A DNA stretch of 64,000 bases from Chroogloeocystis siderophila 5.2 s.c.1 (GCF_001904655.1 NZ_MRCC01000003.1:186001-250000), one strand, 5' to 3'. Positions 18,183 through 27,389 are shown, counted from the first letter of the stretch. Translations and numbers: made by a program. The notes: generated from the letters alone by a model not told the origin.

Positions 18183-18563
18183 TTAACGTGATTCGGTTCC
18201 TTGGTTAGCATCACCAACTACTGTTGAGCTACCTTCGCCCGATTCTGGCGCAGCAGTCGTCTTGCCTTCAGGCTTCAACGGCGTTCCCTGACCTGTCGTG
18301 CGGGTACGTTCGTCGATAGTTGTTTGCTTGCCACCAGTAGTAGCAGGAGTTGCTTTTTTCGCCTTTGGCGCTGGTTTTTCAATCTCTACTAGTTCTGTTT
18401 CTGCAAAGTTATTCGTATTAACGCCCGCGTAGTTGACTTTATCAAAGCGGACAATCACCGGATAGCGAATGCCACTTTTGTCAACTGAAGCAACAACTCC
18501 TACATCTTGAAACCAGTAGGATTCTTTGCGGAGGATTCGCACTTTTGAACCACGTTCAACCAT
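18183..18563 (-). CDS. psaE: photosystem I reaction centre subunit IV (PsaE) with long C-terminal extension
   Basis: 126-residue protein. Residues 1-62 are a complete PsaE SH3-like fold: [15 protein letters not shown], then [11 protein letters not shown], ending at [10 protein letters not shown]. PsaE sits on the stromal face of photosystem I and helps ferredoxin docking and cyclic electron flow. Cyanobacterial PsaE is normally about 70-76 residues. Here an additional ~60 residues rich in Lys, Thr, Pro, Gly and Glu follow ([16 protein letters not shown] and onward), probably disordered. The reading frame is continuous and ends in its own stop three bases before mutM. Confidence 0.95.
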   Translation of the reverse strand: MVERGSKVRILRKESYWFQDVGVVASVDKSGIRYPVIVRFDKVNYAGVNTNNFAETELVEIEKPAPKAKKATPATTGGKQTTIDERTRTTGQGTPLKPEGKTTAAPESGEGSSTVVGDANQGTESR

Positions 18564-18752
18564 TTGTACTTTTCCTTTTAGTTATCGATTGCCACAGAGA
18601 TACGGCTAATAGATTTCACTCTACAACCTGATGCCAGCAATAAAGTCGAGTATTAAGTTATTTATCTGACTTGAGCTACTAACTACTTTTCAGCGTACTA
18701 CTCAGCAGCAACTTACTCTACTATCGAGTCTTTAAGTTTTATGAATTTGCTG

Positions 18753-19373
18753 TCAATTAATTGTCGCTCGATCTATCCAACTGACTTCCACAAAATAGGC
18801 AGCTTTTCCCCACGCATCCTGAGTCAGCTTGATGTTTCCCACTGCTAAGTTAAACGGAATTGCGGTAGTAAGATAACGTTGCGCTAGTGTACCCACATCG
18901 GGCGCTAAATGGGTAGCCATCGTTGCTGCTAAACCTAACCCTAACATTTGCTCAACTGGCCCGCGTGGTAAAAGTAGATGAAAGCCTACCGCAAGTCCTG
19001 CTGCAAGTAGAATTCCTGTTGATACGTTTGTCCCACAGCGGGGATGTACTGCTAGATTCCATTCTCCACCTGTAAGTCGCTGCAAGGCAATATTCACTGC
19101 GCTACGTAAGGTAGCTTGATTCAAATGACCGTAAAGGTAGAATCCTTGTTCAGTAGAGAAACCTGCCAACAATTGGCTGTCAGTAGATTGATAGCTACTT
19201 TGTTCGCTGAGTACCCATACTGTCGCGTGTTCTAGCGCATGAACCTGCCGCAGCATTAAAATGTCTCTTATTCCTGGAATAAAAGCTAGCTGTTGAATAA
19301 GTTCCGTATCTTGAGCTTGCGTAGGTCGGGTCAGGTTATCAAAACCAAAAAAATCTAAAATGGGCGTAGACAT
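18753..19373 (-). CDS. conserved cyanobacterial membrane-associated protein (DUF6391-like)
   Basis: 206-residue protein of unknown function. The most striking motif is RQVHALEHATVWVL near 42-55, with two His residues spaced like a metal or heme site. HPRCGTNVSTG near 110-120 adds further His and Cys. A hydrophobic stretch (about 119-155, LLAAGLAVGFHLLL and beyond) probably forms one or two membrane helices. From memory the HALEHATV pattern belongs to the family named DUF6391; this was not searched. It stands alone between psaE and the pedR-like gene. Confidence 0.7.
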   Translation of the reverse strand: MSTPILDFFGFDNLTRPTQAQDTELIQQLAFIPGIRDILMLRQVHALEHATVWVLSEQSSYQSTDSQLLAGFSTEQGFYLYGHLNQATLRSAVNIALQRLTGGEWNLAVHPRCGTNVSTGILLAAGLAVGFHLLLPRGPVEQMLGLGLAATMATHLAPDVGTLAQRYLTTAIPFNLAVGNIKLTQDAWGKAAYFVEVSWIDRATIN

Positions 19374-19549
19374 GGCAGCGTTTCTCCAGAAGCTGCTAGA
19401 TGAGGAATGAGCGTAGCGTTTTATATTGTTAAGTGTTAATAGTTACTGCATTGAGAAAGAGGTATGTTCAAATTTAATATAGTTTGCCTTTGAATCGTTG
19501 AAATTCACTGTCAATCGCGAGGAAGTTGTTTGCGATACGCATAAACTGA

Positions 19550-19825
19550 TTACGAAACCGTACCATCGTTATGGTTGGGCAAAGTACAGCAGTTCACATC
19601 ATTCAAGCAAACTTTACCCCACTGTAGCGCCCATCGAACTAACGCCACTCGATTTTCAGTCGCGGTTTTAGTCAGAATGTTGCTAATGTGATTATCGACA
19701 GTACGTTTACTAATATCTAATTTTTCTGCTATCTCTTGGTTTGTTAAGCCAGCAGCTACTAGTTCAATAATTTGTAATTCTCGATCAGACAGGGAAACAG
19801 GGGTTTGAGACTCGCCACCAGCCAT
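19550..19825 (-). CDS. pedR: small LuxR-type regulator, PedR-like
   Basis: 91-residue transcription factor consisting almost entirely of a LuxR-type helix-turn-helix (LSDRELQIIELVAAGLTN starting at 12, and SKRTVDNHISNILTK following). The C-terminus carries cysteines in WGKVCLNDVNCC. Size, lack of receiver domain and C-terminal Cys match PedR of Synechocystis (Ssl0564), which senses photosynthetic electron transport through thioredoxin; that link is established knowledge for PedR and inferred here. Notably ftrC, for the thioredoxin-reducing enzyme, is also in this window. The start ATG was chosen over internal ones to keep the conserved N-terminal arm. Confidence 0.8.
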   Translation of the reverse strand: MAGGESQTPVSLSDRELQIIELVAAGLTNQEIAEKLDISKRTVDNHISNILTKTATENRVALVRWALQWGKVCLNDVNCCTLPNHNDGTVS

Positions 19826-20479
19826 ACTCGCAATTTATCCTTAGTAGATCTACTTACTCTCCTTCTTCAATTCTAAAGGATTCTTTTAATGGTCGGCTTT
19901 TCTAAGTATCAGATATGTTGTGTTTTTTCCTCAGAATGAAGCTGACTAAGTTCCCACCTACTGACAAAAAAAGTTTGTTGGCTTTTTTACAACACATACA
20001 GTAGAGGCAAGCTTAAGTAAAAACACTTATTTACTTTAGGCAAAAATGAATTCTCAGATACATCAAAATCAATCGCTGAAATGTATTTGCGTTGAGGTCT
20101 AATATCATTTCACTTTGAAGTTACTACAAATAGGCAACTTCAAAAGCAGAGGAAGCAGAGGAGAAATGATTTGTCGTTTTTATATAGTGAAATGGTCTAA
20201 ATAATCAAATTTGAGCGTGAAACAATTTGAATACTTTTTGAATACTTTACTTGAGCTCAGGTTAACTCAATACTCAAAAATTTGGAAAACAAAATCCGTT
20301 TTCAGCGGACTTACGTTAAATCTTTCTTATTTTTAATGAAGTCAATTTTGTGCGATCGCTAAACTCGATCAAACATTCGCGCTGTTTACCGAACGATAAG
20401 TTTGCTGTGTTTAAATTGAAATGGGTGAAAAAAAAGACACTCAGTAACTTCGGTTGGTTAAAGTATATTGTATGTCATT
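19826..20479. other. divergent intergenic region between pedR and the first retropepsin gene
   Basis: About 650 bases, AT-rich. Apart from a MITE-like inverted repeat at 20096-20200 and a HIP1 octamer near 20353, I see no gene. AGCGGACTTACGTT near 20305 resembles the end of the element at 39171 but has no partner. Confidence 0.45.
20096..20200. repeat. small inverted-repeat element, MITE-like
   Basis: The outer arms are related inverted sequences (TCTAATATCATTTCACT on the left; AGTGAAATGGTCTAAA on the right). Inside, a perfect 9-bp hairpin is formed by TTTGAAGTT (20114-20122) and AACTTCAAA (20136-20144). A GCAGAGGAAGCAGAGGAG run lies between. Non-coding, about 100 bases. The arms are imperfect, so this may be a decayed element. 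Confidence 0.5.
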
Positions 20480-21370
20480 ATGCTTAAAATTTATCCAGCG
20501 CCAGCAGCAATCATTTTTCTTTCAAGTACAATCGCGATCGCTGGTGTTGGTTGCAATAGCAAACCGTATACTCATCGGTTAAGTCATACAGCCTCAGTTA
20601 CTCATAAAAGCCCATCAGATACAGCATCAGTCAAAAAATCTGCCGTTGCCACAAAGTTACCATCCGTAACGCCAAACGTGCAGCCAAGTCAGTTTGAATT
20701 AGCATTAGACAAAGCAACAGCGGCGTATACTATTAGTCAATCAGCGCGGTCAGCCGACGATTGGCGCTTAGTTGTAAGTAAATGGCAAGAAGCGCTGGCT
20801 TTGATGAAAGCAGTACCTACAGACAGTCAGCAGCGTGTGATCGCGCAAAAAAAGATAACTGAATACCAACAAAATATTGAGTATGCTCAGCAACAAGTCA
20901 ATCTGAACTCGACTACTACACCGCAACTAGAAGGCTTACCTTTAAACGCGGTAGAACCCGAGGTGCTTGAAGTTTTACCACCCGTAGAACAAAATCAAAC
21001 AGTTATTCGCATTCCGGTAAAACGCCGCGAAAGTGGCACACCCGTTATCAATGTGACGTTTAACGGAACACAAAAGTTTGAAATGATTGTCGATACTGGG
21101 GCTAGCAACACGGTGATTACGCAAGCGATCGCAACTGCACTAGGAATTAAACCCACAACAACCGCAAAAGCAAATACTGCTAGTGATAGAGGTGTGGAAT
21201 TTCTGATTGGCTATGTTGATACTATCGAGGTTGGAGGAGTCATTGTTAACAATTTACCCGTAGCGATCGCGCCGTCTGCGCAACTAGAAACTGGATTACT
21301 AGGACACGACTTCTTTCAAAATTACGATCTCACATTCAAGCGGGATGTTATTGAATTTCGCCCGCGTTAG
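20480..21370 (+). CDS. exported retropepsin-like aspartic protease
   Basis: 296-residue protein (ATG chosen; a TTG four codons upstream also fits). The N-terminus is a signal sequence ending near a Cys (VGCNSKP), a possible but non-canonical lipobox. A Ser/Thr-rich linker and a helical, TPR-like segment (about 70-135, with ADDWRLVVSKWQEAL) follow. The C-terminal ~115 residues form a single-lobe clan AA aspartic protease: VNVTFNG-type strand, MIVDTGASNTVIT with the catalytic Asp, and the second conserved LLGHDFF. As a single lobe it must dimerise. It is followed 118 bases later by a paralogue. Confidence 0.85.
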   Translation: MLKIYPAPAAIIFLSSTIAIAGVGCNSKPYTHRLSHTASVTHKSPSDTASVKKSAVATKLPSVTPNVQPSQFELALDKATAAYTISQSARSADDWRLVVSKWQEALALMKAVPTDSQQRVIAQKKITEYQQNIEYAQQQVNLNSTTTPQLEGLPLNAVEPEVLEVLPPVEQNQTVIRIPVKRRESGTPVINVTFNGTQKFEMIVDTGASNTVITQAIATALGIKPTTTAKANTASDRGVEFLIGYVDTIEVGGVIVNNLPVAIAPSAQLETGLLGHDFFQNYDLTFKRDVIEFRPR

Positions 21371-21488
21371 ATTTATAGGAGAGGTCAGGGCTGAGGAATC
21401 GGAGGTTAGGGAATATTTTAGATTTCAAAGTTTTGAATGTAAAAACACGCCTAGTTTTTACTCATCAATAACCTCGTAAAAAAAGATA

Positions 21489-22025
21489 ATGCAGCTACCT
21501 ATTTTACTTCTGATTAAAATTACAGTGACTCTTGTGGGAATCAACTTTATTGTGCCGCAAGCGAATGCGCAAGAAGCCGAAAGGTGTTACATGATTAATG
21601 CTACAGGCACGGTAGTCAACTTGAGCCAACTTTGTACAAATTACCAGCGATCGCCATTAACAACGCGACAAGTATTTACTGCCAAAATTAAACGCCGTTA
21701 TGGTGGGACACCAGTAATCGATGTCACATTTAATAATCAGCAAAAATTTGAAATGATTTTGGATACAGGCGCAACACAAACGACAATTACATCTGCTAAG
21801 GCAAATCAACTTGGATTAATTCCAGTAGATAGCCAAAGAGTCCAAGTTGCCAGTGGAGAGGCTGTTAGCTTGCCGATAGGACGCGTAGAATCAATCGAAG
21901 TTGGTGGTGCCATCCTCCGCGATACTAAAGTATTAGTTGCCCCGTTACCATTATTAGGGCAAAACTTTTTTAGCCGTTACGACTTGACAATTAAGCAAGA
22001 TGTGGTCGAGTTTCACTTGCGTTGA
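21489..22025 (+). CDS. secreted retropepsin-like aspartic protease, short paralogue
   Basis: 178-residue protein with a signal peptide (about 1-27), then a short Cys motif CYxxxxxGxxxxLSxLC (32-48), then a single-lobe retropepsin domain. The domain has [13 protein letters not shown] with the catalytic Asp and LLGQNFF near the end. Its protease domain is clearly paralogous to that of the preceding gene (shared GTPVI.VTFN..QKFEM and FF..YDLT..DV.EF). The N-terminal Cys motif instead matches the secreted protein at 10116-10595. Its 3' end overlaps the 3' end of trpD on the other strand by 13 bases. Confidence 0.85.
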   Translation: MQLPILLLIKITVTLVGINFIVPQANAQEAERCYMINATGTVVNLSQLCTNYQRSPLTTRQVFTAKIKRRYGGTPVIDVTFNNQQKFEMILDTGATQTTITSAKANQLGLIPVDSQRVQVASGEAVSLPIGRVESIEVGGAILRDTKVLVAPLPLLGQNFFSRYDLTIKQDVVEFHLR

Positions 22026-23092
22026 AGAAACTCGACTAATTGCTCAAGCTTTGCCCAAGCCGCACCACTACGTAAAATTTCCTTTGAGAGTGCGATACCT
22101 GCCGTATGATCTTCAGCCGGAACAAGTTCTCCTACTTGTAAAGCAAGCGAGGCATTGAGTGCCACAATATCTTGCTGCGCTTGAGTGCCTTTACCTTGCA
22201 AGACTGCTTGGAGAATTGCCGCATTTTCTTGAACATCACCACCACGAATGGCTGCGGTGGAAGCAGGAGTTAAACCTAGCTGTTGAGGATCGAGCGTTGT
22301 TAAACGAACTTCACCTTGACTTAGCACGGCTAAATCTGTCACATCAGCCAAGCCTGCTTCATCGAGTCTTTCCCGTCCATGGAGGGCGATCGCGCGTTGT
22401 GTGCCTAATTGACACAAAGCTTGAGCAACAGTTTCCAAGATTGCCGCATCAAATACCCCAATCACCTGTCCAGTAGGGCGCAATGGGTTGATTAATGGTC
22501 CTAATAAATTAAAAACCGTGCGTACCTTCAGCGTTTGTCGTAGCGGTGCGACAACCTTCATTGCTGGATGCCAACCCCGTGCAAACAAGAATGTAATCCC
22601 GACTTCCTCAAGCGCAGCTTGAACTTGTTGGGGAGGTGCATTTAAATCGACACCCACTGCTTCTAGAACATCGGCCGAACCCACACGACTCGAAGCCGAA
22701 CGATTGCCATGTTTTGCAACACGTATCCCCGCCGCAGCTGCCACAAAAGCAACAGCAGTCGAAATATTGAAAGTAGCAGCACCATCACCACCCGTACCAC
22801 AAGTATCAATGACTGGCTCGTGGTGCAGGATTGTTTCTTGACATTGCGATTGAGCGAGCAAAACCTCAGCCATTCCCGTAAGTTCTGTTGCGGATACGCC
22901 TTTGGCTTGAATTGCGGCTAGAATGGCTCCCGACAAAACTGGTGGAATTGTTTCATCGAGCCATGCTTGCATCAGTTGTGCAGCTTGTTCGCGCGATAGT
23001 GAGGCGCGGTCTAATAGTTGTTGTAGTAGCTCACTATCCCAACCTGGAGTGCGCTCTGAAGTGGCGGTTGCTATTGATGGTGAATAGGTCAT
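22013..23092 (-). CDS. trpD: anthranilate phosphoribosyltransferase
   Basis: 359-residue enzyme of tryptophan biosynthesis joining anthranilate to PRPP. The PRPP/metal site is visible as [17 protein letters not shown] near 96-112. [18 protein letters not shown] near 131-148 and [10 protein letters not shown] near 174-183 are typical anthranilate-binding segments. N-terminal extension of ~12 residues is variable in the family. It is an isolated trp gene, as is common in cyanobacteria. The stop overlaps the convergent retropepsin gene. Confidence 0.96.
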   Translation of the reverse strand: MTYSPSIATATSERTPGWDSELLQQLLDRASLSREQAAQLMQAWLDETIPPVLSGAILAAIQAKGVSATELTGMAEVLLAQSQCQETILHHEPVIDTCGTGGDGAATFNISTAVAFVAAAAGIRVAKHGNRSASSRVGSADVLEAVGVDLNAPPQQVQAALEEVGITFLFARGWHPAMKVVAPLRQTLKVRTVFNLLGPLINPLRPTGQVIGVFDAAILETVAQALCQLGTQRAIALHGRERLDEAGLADVTDLAVLSQGEVRLTTLDPQQLGLTPASTAAIRGGDVQENAAILQAVLQGKGTQAQQDIVALNASLALQVGELVPAEDHTAGIALSKEILRSGAAWAKLEQLVEFLQRK

Positions 23093-23228
23093 ACATTCTG
23101 TTAAAAAAGTGGTTAGCTCTTAGCTGTACCCCACGACTAAAAGTCAGAGGATTAAATTACAAACGCGTTGCTTGTTTTCCTTAAACTCAAAGTCAGGGGG
23201 ATAATGTTACTGTCTAATAGCTCAATGA

Positions 23229-23984
23229 CTATTGTTCAACTGCGATCGGAAAAAAACGCTTTTCCTCTGACGAGTACTCCCAAGCAATTCCCTCTGGATC
23301 GCGGCTGCGACTCCATTCCGCAAAATCTGGATTAGAGCGATGTTTGTAAACTGTACTCGAATTTACGTCTAATCGCTTCGCAAGTTCAGATTGCAGAAGT
23401 GATTCTGGTGCTACTTGAACGTGAGTAGGCGTGTCAGGGCTAGAAGTCTCAGCCTCCGCAATAGTTGTCTGTTCTGGAGTTGCTACTTCGTTTTCCTCTG
23501 GTTCTTGGACTTGGTTTTCTTCTAATGCAGGCAAGTCTTCTACAAGCGTCTTTTGCTCAAATTCAGGTTCGGGCAAAGACAAAGGCGGTTCGCTGTCATC
23601 GAAAATACTACCAAGAGTTCTAGCCGTGACAAAGAAATAGCCACTACTGCCATTTTCTGGTTCAAGTACCCGCGCGCCAAATTCTGCTGCTTTGTAATCG
23701 AGGTAACGTTTTGCCTTTGCGGCTGAAAGATTAGCGCGCATTGCCAAATCAAGCGTTGTAATTCGTCCTTGATTTTCTTGAATCAATTTGTGGAAAGTCG
23801 GGTTGAGGGTTTTGCTCCACTTTTGCCATCGATAGCGTTGGAAAATATTCAAAAGCGCAACAAAACCAGCAATTGCTAGGAGCAATCGCCAGGTGGAAAA
23901 GAGAAAAGTAATCGCTAGCGCGACTGGCAAGATGAGAATGAGAAAGCTATCAGCGCTGTCGGATGATTTTACTGTCATGCCCAT
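23229..23984 (-). CDS. membrane-anchored protein with two winged-helix-like domains
   Basis: 251-residue protein of unknown function. Two hydrophobic segments near 14-46 anchor it. Residues ~60-120 look like a winged helix: GRITTLDLAMRANLS then AKRYLDYKAAEFGA and a G..YFFV wing. A long acidic Glu/Pro/Thr linker (about 130-190) follows. A second, shorter helix-turn-helix-like segment (SELAKRLDVNSSTVYKHRS, 204-222) ends in a WSRSRDPEGIAWEY tail. The first domain resembles the C-terminal domain of the TM2 protein at 47764-48249. It could be a membrane-tethered DNA-binding or protein-interaction factor. Confidence 0.7.
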   Translation of the reverse strand: MGMTVKSSDSADSFLILILPVALAITFLFSTWRLLLAIAGFVALLNIFQRYRWQKWSKTLNPTFHKLIQENQGRITTLDLAMRANLSAAKAKRYLDYKAAEFGARVLEPENGSSGYFFVTARTLGSIFDDSEPPLSLPEPEFEQKTLVEDLPALEENQVQEPEENEVATPEQTTIAEAETSSPDTPTHVQVAPESLLQSELAKRLDVNSSTVYKHRSNPDFAEWSRSRDPEGIAWEYSSEEKRFFPIAVEQ

Positions 23985-24066
23985 TTTTGCAAATTAGATT
24001 GCTGGCAAACAATCTTATCTTGGCAAAGATTGCGCTCAATTTTACCGCTGACTTTATAAAAAACAA

Positions 24067-24966
24067 CTATTCGAGTAATTTTTTGCGGGCGCGATTTGCC
24101 CTCGCTTCTACACTTGCCATTACCTCGTCTCTTTTTTCCAGCATTTCGCCAGGATAATTTTCTAGAACCCTTGTGGAAAGGGAAATTCGACTTTGGCTTT
24201 CATCAACATCCACGACAACTGCCGAAATTTCCTGCCCTGTTTGGAAAAGTGAAGGCAAAGATTCGACATAGTTTTGACTAATTTGCTTGATGTGCAGTAA
24301 ACCGTTAATTCCATCTAATTCAACAAAGACGCCAAACGGCTTAATTGCGCTAATTTTGCCGGTTACAACTTGCCCAGGCTCAAACTGAGTCATCGCTTGT
24401 GATCGCGTAGCAAGACGTTGCGATAGAACAAGTTTATTATTGTCGCGATTGACCTCTAGCAAACTCGCGTTGAGATTTTGCCCGACGAGATTTTCCAAAT
24501 TTTCACGTTCGAGTAAGTGCGATCGCGGAATAAACCCACGTAATCCTTGCACATCAACGGTAACGCCACCTTTATTGACTCCCTTAACACGTACTTCCAA
24601 GCTTTTGCCGTCTTCTTGCATTTCTCCTAGCTGTTGCCACAGTTGTTTGATTTGCAGTTGGCGGCGTGATAGCGTGACTTGTCCATCCGCATTTTGCTCA
24701 CGGATAATCAAAAATTCTTGTTCTTCCTGCAACGGTAAAACGGTAGATAGATCGCTCACGGAGTGCAAACCAACTTCAGTTAAAGGGATGAAAGCTGCGG
24801 ATTTTCCGCCAATATCTACATAAGCACCATCGCTTTCGTATTGAAATACCTTCCCACGCACTATTTGTCCTTTGCTAAATTGAAAATCTTGTTGGTCTAA
24901 GGCTTTGGCAAAATCATCCATAGAAAAGGATGAACTAGTAGAAGAAGGCTGAGATTGAGATGTCAT
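24067..24966 (-). CDS. S1-domain ribosomal protein (30S S1 paralogue)
   Basis: 299-residue RNA-binding protein with three S1 domains at about 33-100, 118-185 and 198-270. The first (GQIVRGKVFQYESDGAYVDI) and third (GQVVTGKISAIKPFGVFVEL) are canonical; the middle one is more diverged. Cyanobacteria carry short S1 proteins with three domains, often in two versions (Rps1a, Rps1b), instead of the six-domain E. coli S1. This is one of them; the shorter length suggests the Rps1b type, inferred. The C-terminal tail is basic and helical. It should bind mRNA on the small subunit. Confidence 0.88.
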   Translation of the reverse strand: MTSQSQPSSTSSSFSMDDFAKALDQQDFQFSKGQIVRGKVFQYESDGAYVDIGGKSAAFIPLTEVGLHSVSDLSTVLPLQEEQEFLIIREQNADGQVTLSRRQLQIKQLWQQLGEMQEDGKSLEVRVKGVNKGGVTVDVQGLRGFIPRSHLLERENLENLVGQNLNASLLEVNRDNNKLVLSQRLATRSQAMTQFEPGQVVTGKISAIKPFGVFVELDGINGLLHIKQISQNYVESLPSLFQTGQEISAVVVDVDESQSRISLSTRVLENYPGEMLEKRDEVMASVEARANRARKKLLE

Positions 24967-25168
24967 GAGGTATCAAAACAAAATGAAATTAATGTAACTT
25001 AAAGGCAGGCTAGTCATTGGTAACTGGTAATTGGTTACTAACAAATTACAATTGGCTATTAGCTTCTGTTTAATTGCTAAATTCTCAATGCTTCCCTATT
25101 ACCTATTACCCAACTTATTTACGCACTCAACTATTAATTGTATGTTCTCTAAATCTAGAGCAGGTGCT

Positions 25169-25918
25169 TTACGCTTCCTTGAGATGCTGCTGAAATAGTC
25201 TTTTGACGTGTTCCCAAGCATCAGCCGCAGCTTCGGGATTATAGCTAGCGCGGCGATCGCAGAAAAAACCATGATCCGCTTGCGCATAGCGAAAGATCTT
25301 GTGGGAAACTTGATATTTCTTTAACTCTGCCTCAATCTGATCGACATCCGCTGCTGGAATACTCGCATCTTGCATCCCAAAGAAAGCATAAATCGTGCCG
25401 CTGATTTCTGGAGTCCGCGTAATTGTGGGCGCACCACCTCCAGGCGTTTGACTTGTTAGCCCTGCCCCGTAGAAAGACGCGGTTGCTTGAATATCTTGGA
25501 GTGTAGCCGCTAAATAAGCAACATGACCGCCGAAGCAAAAGCCAATACACCCAAAACCGTCTTTTCTGACTTGTGGTAGATCTTTGAGGTAGTCAATTGC
25601 CGCTTGGATATCACTCAAAAGTTCGGCTGCTTTGGTTTGTTGCTTGTATTTTCTTCCCAGTTCAAGATCTTGTGGCGAGTAACCGACTTCAAAATTTGGC
25701 GCGACACGGTGAAAAATTGCGGGGGCGATCGCAACATATCCTTCTTTGGCGATTCTTTCTGTTACGTCGCGAATGTGTTCATTAACACCAAAAACCTCCT
25801 GAATGACAATAATACCTGGATAAGAACCTTCACCGACAGGCATCGTCAGATAAGCTGGAACTTGAAGGTCGCCGTTAGGAACTTTTACATGAGAAGAACG
25901 AATTTCTATGCTAGTCAT
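25169..25918 (-). CDS. dienelactone hydrolase family protein
   Basis: 249-residue alpha/beta hydrolase of the dienelactone hydrolase type. Visible are the GIIVIQEVFGVNEHIRD segment near 35-51, the nucleophile elbow GFCFGGH with Cys as nucleophile near 109-115, and the late ADHGFFCDRRASY carrying the catalytic His. The ATG at 25918 was chosen because similar proteins begin close to this point; a GTG 12 codons upstream would also be open, and neither has a good ribosome binding site. Physiological substrate unknown; cytoplasmic. Confidence 0.88.
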   Translation of the reverse strand: MTSIEIRSSHVKVPNGDLQVPAYLTMPVGEGSYPGIIVIQEVFGVNEHIRDVTERIAKEGYVAIAPAIFHRVAPNFEVGYSPQDLELGRKYKQQTKAAELLSDIQAAIDYLKDLPQVRKDGFGCIGFCFGGHVAYLAATLQDIQATASFYGAGLTSQTPGGGAPTITRTPEISGTIYAFFGMQDASIPAADVDQIEAELKKYQVSHKIFRYAQADHGFFCDRRASYNPEAAADAWEHVKRLFQQHLKEA

Positions 25919-26408
25919 GACGAATGTGTTTACTATCGTATGGGAGTTGGTCACTGGTAACGGATCATTAAATAGCGATTAGCTATTAGCAGTTGTTTAA
26001 ATAGCTAAATGCTTATCGCCAAGTGCTAAAGGCTTTTCTATTAACATCAGCTGCTCTCACGCGCGAACACCTCCAAGGGCGTACTGGCTCCCCATTATCT
26101 ATGACCCAATATCAATACGCGAGATATTTAATTATGTCCATCTATTTATCGGAGCGTAGCACAGCCACTTAAATATTAAAGAAACTTTGCTAAATGTTGA
26201 GAACTTATGCAGATTTGGCGAGAAACCAACAAATAAAGTAAAGATTTTAAGCACAGTTCACTTTTAACCGAACAAATATGCCTTACTCGTGGCTGCAAAC
26301 CTTGTATATCTTCTGTATTTTCGTCTGTTCATAGTCAATCTGTAAGCAACCATCTCAGGATCAAACATCTTTTTTGGTTTTTGCCGCAGATTGTCTTTTG
26401 GAGGAACA
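25919..26408. other. divergent intergenic region
   Basis: About 490 bases between the hydrolase and the GntR gene. It holds one copy of the dispersed repeat seen at 37683-37981 (here 26067-26097) and small direct repeats of TAGCTATTAGC type near 25977. No ORF worth calling. The right end carries the ribosome binding site GGAGG at 26400-26404. Confidence 0.5.
26067..26097 (+). repeat. single copy of a dispersed ~30-bp repeat
   Basis: It shares ACAC.TCCAAGGGCG, then a TGGCTCCCCA block, with the left arm of the inverted pair at 37683-37981, over about 30 bases with a few differences. Both sites are intergenic. Confidence 0.6.
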
Positions 26409-27389
26409 ATGGTTCAGTTTCATATCCAACCAGATAGTGAAATTCCAGCTTCAACTCAGTTACTTAATCAAATTTGGTACGCAATTACATCGCGACAATT
26501 TCCCCCAGGTCACAGACTTCCAAGTACACGCGCCCTCGCGATGCAAACAGGGTTACACCGAAACACGATCAGCAAAGTCTATCGCCATTTAGAGGAAGAC
26601 GGACTTGTTGAAAGCCGTGCGGGTTCTGGTATTTACGTCCGCGCCCAGCCATCGATGCGTAACCCAGCACCAATTCCGATCTTGGAAAAATATCCCCAAG
26701 CCGAAAGAATTGTACAGAATAGTCTTGATGAGCTACTTAAAGCAGGTTGTTCTTTAAATCAAGCAAGAGACCTATTTTTAGCAGAAATTGACTGGCGGTT
26801 GCGATCAAGTGCGCGAGTATTGGTAACTGTTCCAGCCGATGATATTGGTGCGGGTAGGTTAATGGTTGACGAACTTGAGCAATCAATTCAACGACCTGTA
26901 CAATTAGTTCCGTTAGAGGAATTAGCGCAAGTACTAGAGCAAACTCCGGCAGGGACCGTGGTGACAACTCGGTATTTTATTGCTCGCGCCGAAGCGATCG
27001 CCGCACCAAAGTCCGTCCGCGTTATTCCTATTGATATTTACGACTATGCCAAAGAAATACAACTCTTGAAAAAACTCCCTAAAGGCACTAGCCTGGGCAT
27101 GGTCAGCTTGAGTTCTGGTATTCTTCGCGCCGCAGAAGTCATTGCCTACAGTCTTAGAGGTGATGAACTCTTAGTGATGAGCGCCCAACTCGGCGATAAC
27201 TATAAACTCAACGCGATTGTCAAAAGTGCGCAAGTTATCATCAGTTTTGATCAAGCAAGTTTTCCTGCGGTGAAAGCAGCCGTCCAAGCTGCTAGAGAAG
27301 ACATTATTCGTCCGCCGCAACTCATTTGCAGCGAGAATTACATCAGCGAAAAATCAATTGATTTTCTCAAGCGCGAACTGGGATTATAG
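26409..27389 (+). CDS. GntR-family transcriptional regulator
   Basis: 326-residue regulator with an N-terminal winged helix of the GntR family: PASTQLLNQIWYAI, LPSTRALAMQTGLHRNTISKVYRHLE and GLVESRAGSGIYV (about 12-78). The C-terminal ~240 residues are not an aminotransferase (as MocR) nor FCD helices. They look like an alpha/beta ligand-binding domain seen in cyanobacterial GntR proteins. The ATG at 26409 is preceded by GGAGG at 26400-26404 and is preferred over the upstream TTG. The divergent dienelactone hydrolase gene is a possible target. Ligand unknown. Confidence 0.87.
   Translation: MVQFHIQPDSEIPASTQLLNQIWYAITSRQFPPGHRLPSTRALAMQTGLHRNTISKVYRHLEEDGLVESRAGSGIYVRAQPSMRNPAPIPILEKYPQAERIVQNSLDELLKAGCSLNQARDLFLAEIDWRLRSSARVLVTVPADDIGAGRLMVDELEQSIQRPVQLVPLEELAQVLEQTPAGTVVTTRYFIARAEAIAAPKSVRVIPIDIYDYAKEIQLLKKLPKGTSLGMVSLSSGILRAAEVIAYSLRGDELLVMSAQLGDNYKLNAIVKSAQVIISFDQASFPAVKAAVQAAREDIIRPPQLICSENYISEKSIDFLKRELGL

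Noticed and set aside
26391-26408. TTG start extending the GntR protein by six residues
   Set aside because: The GGAGG box lies inside this extension and points to the ATG at 26409.
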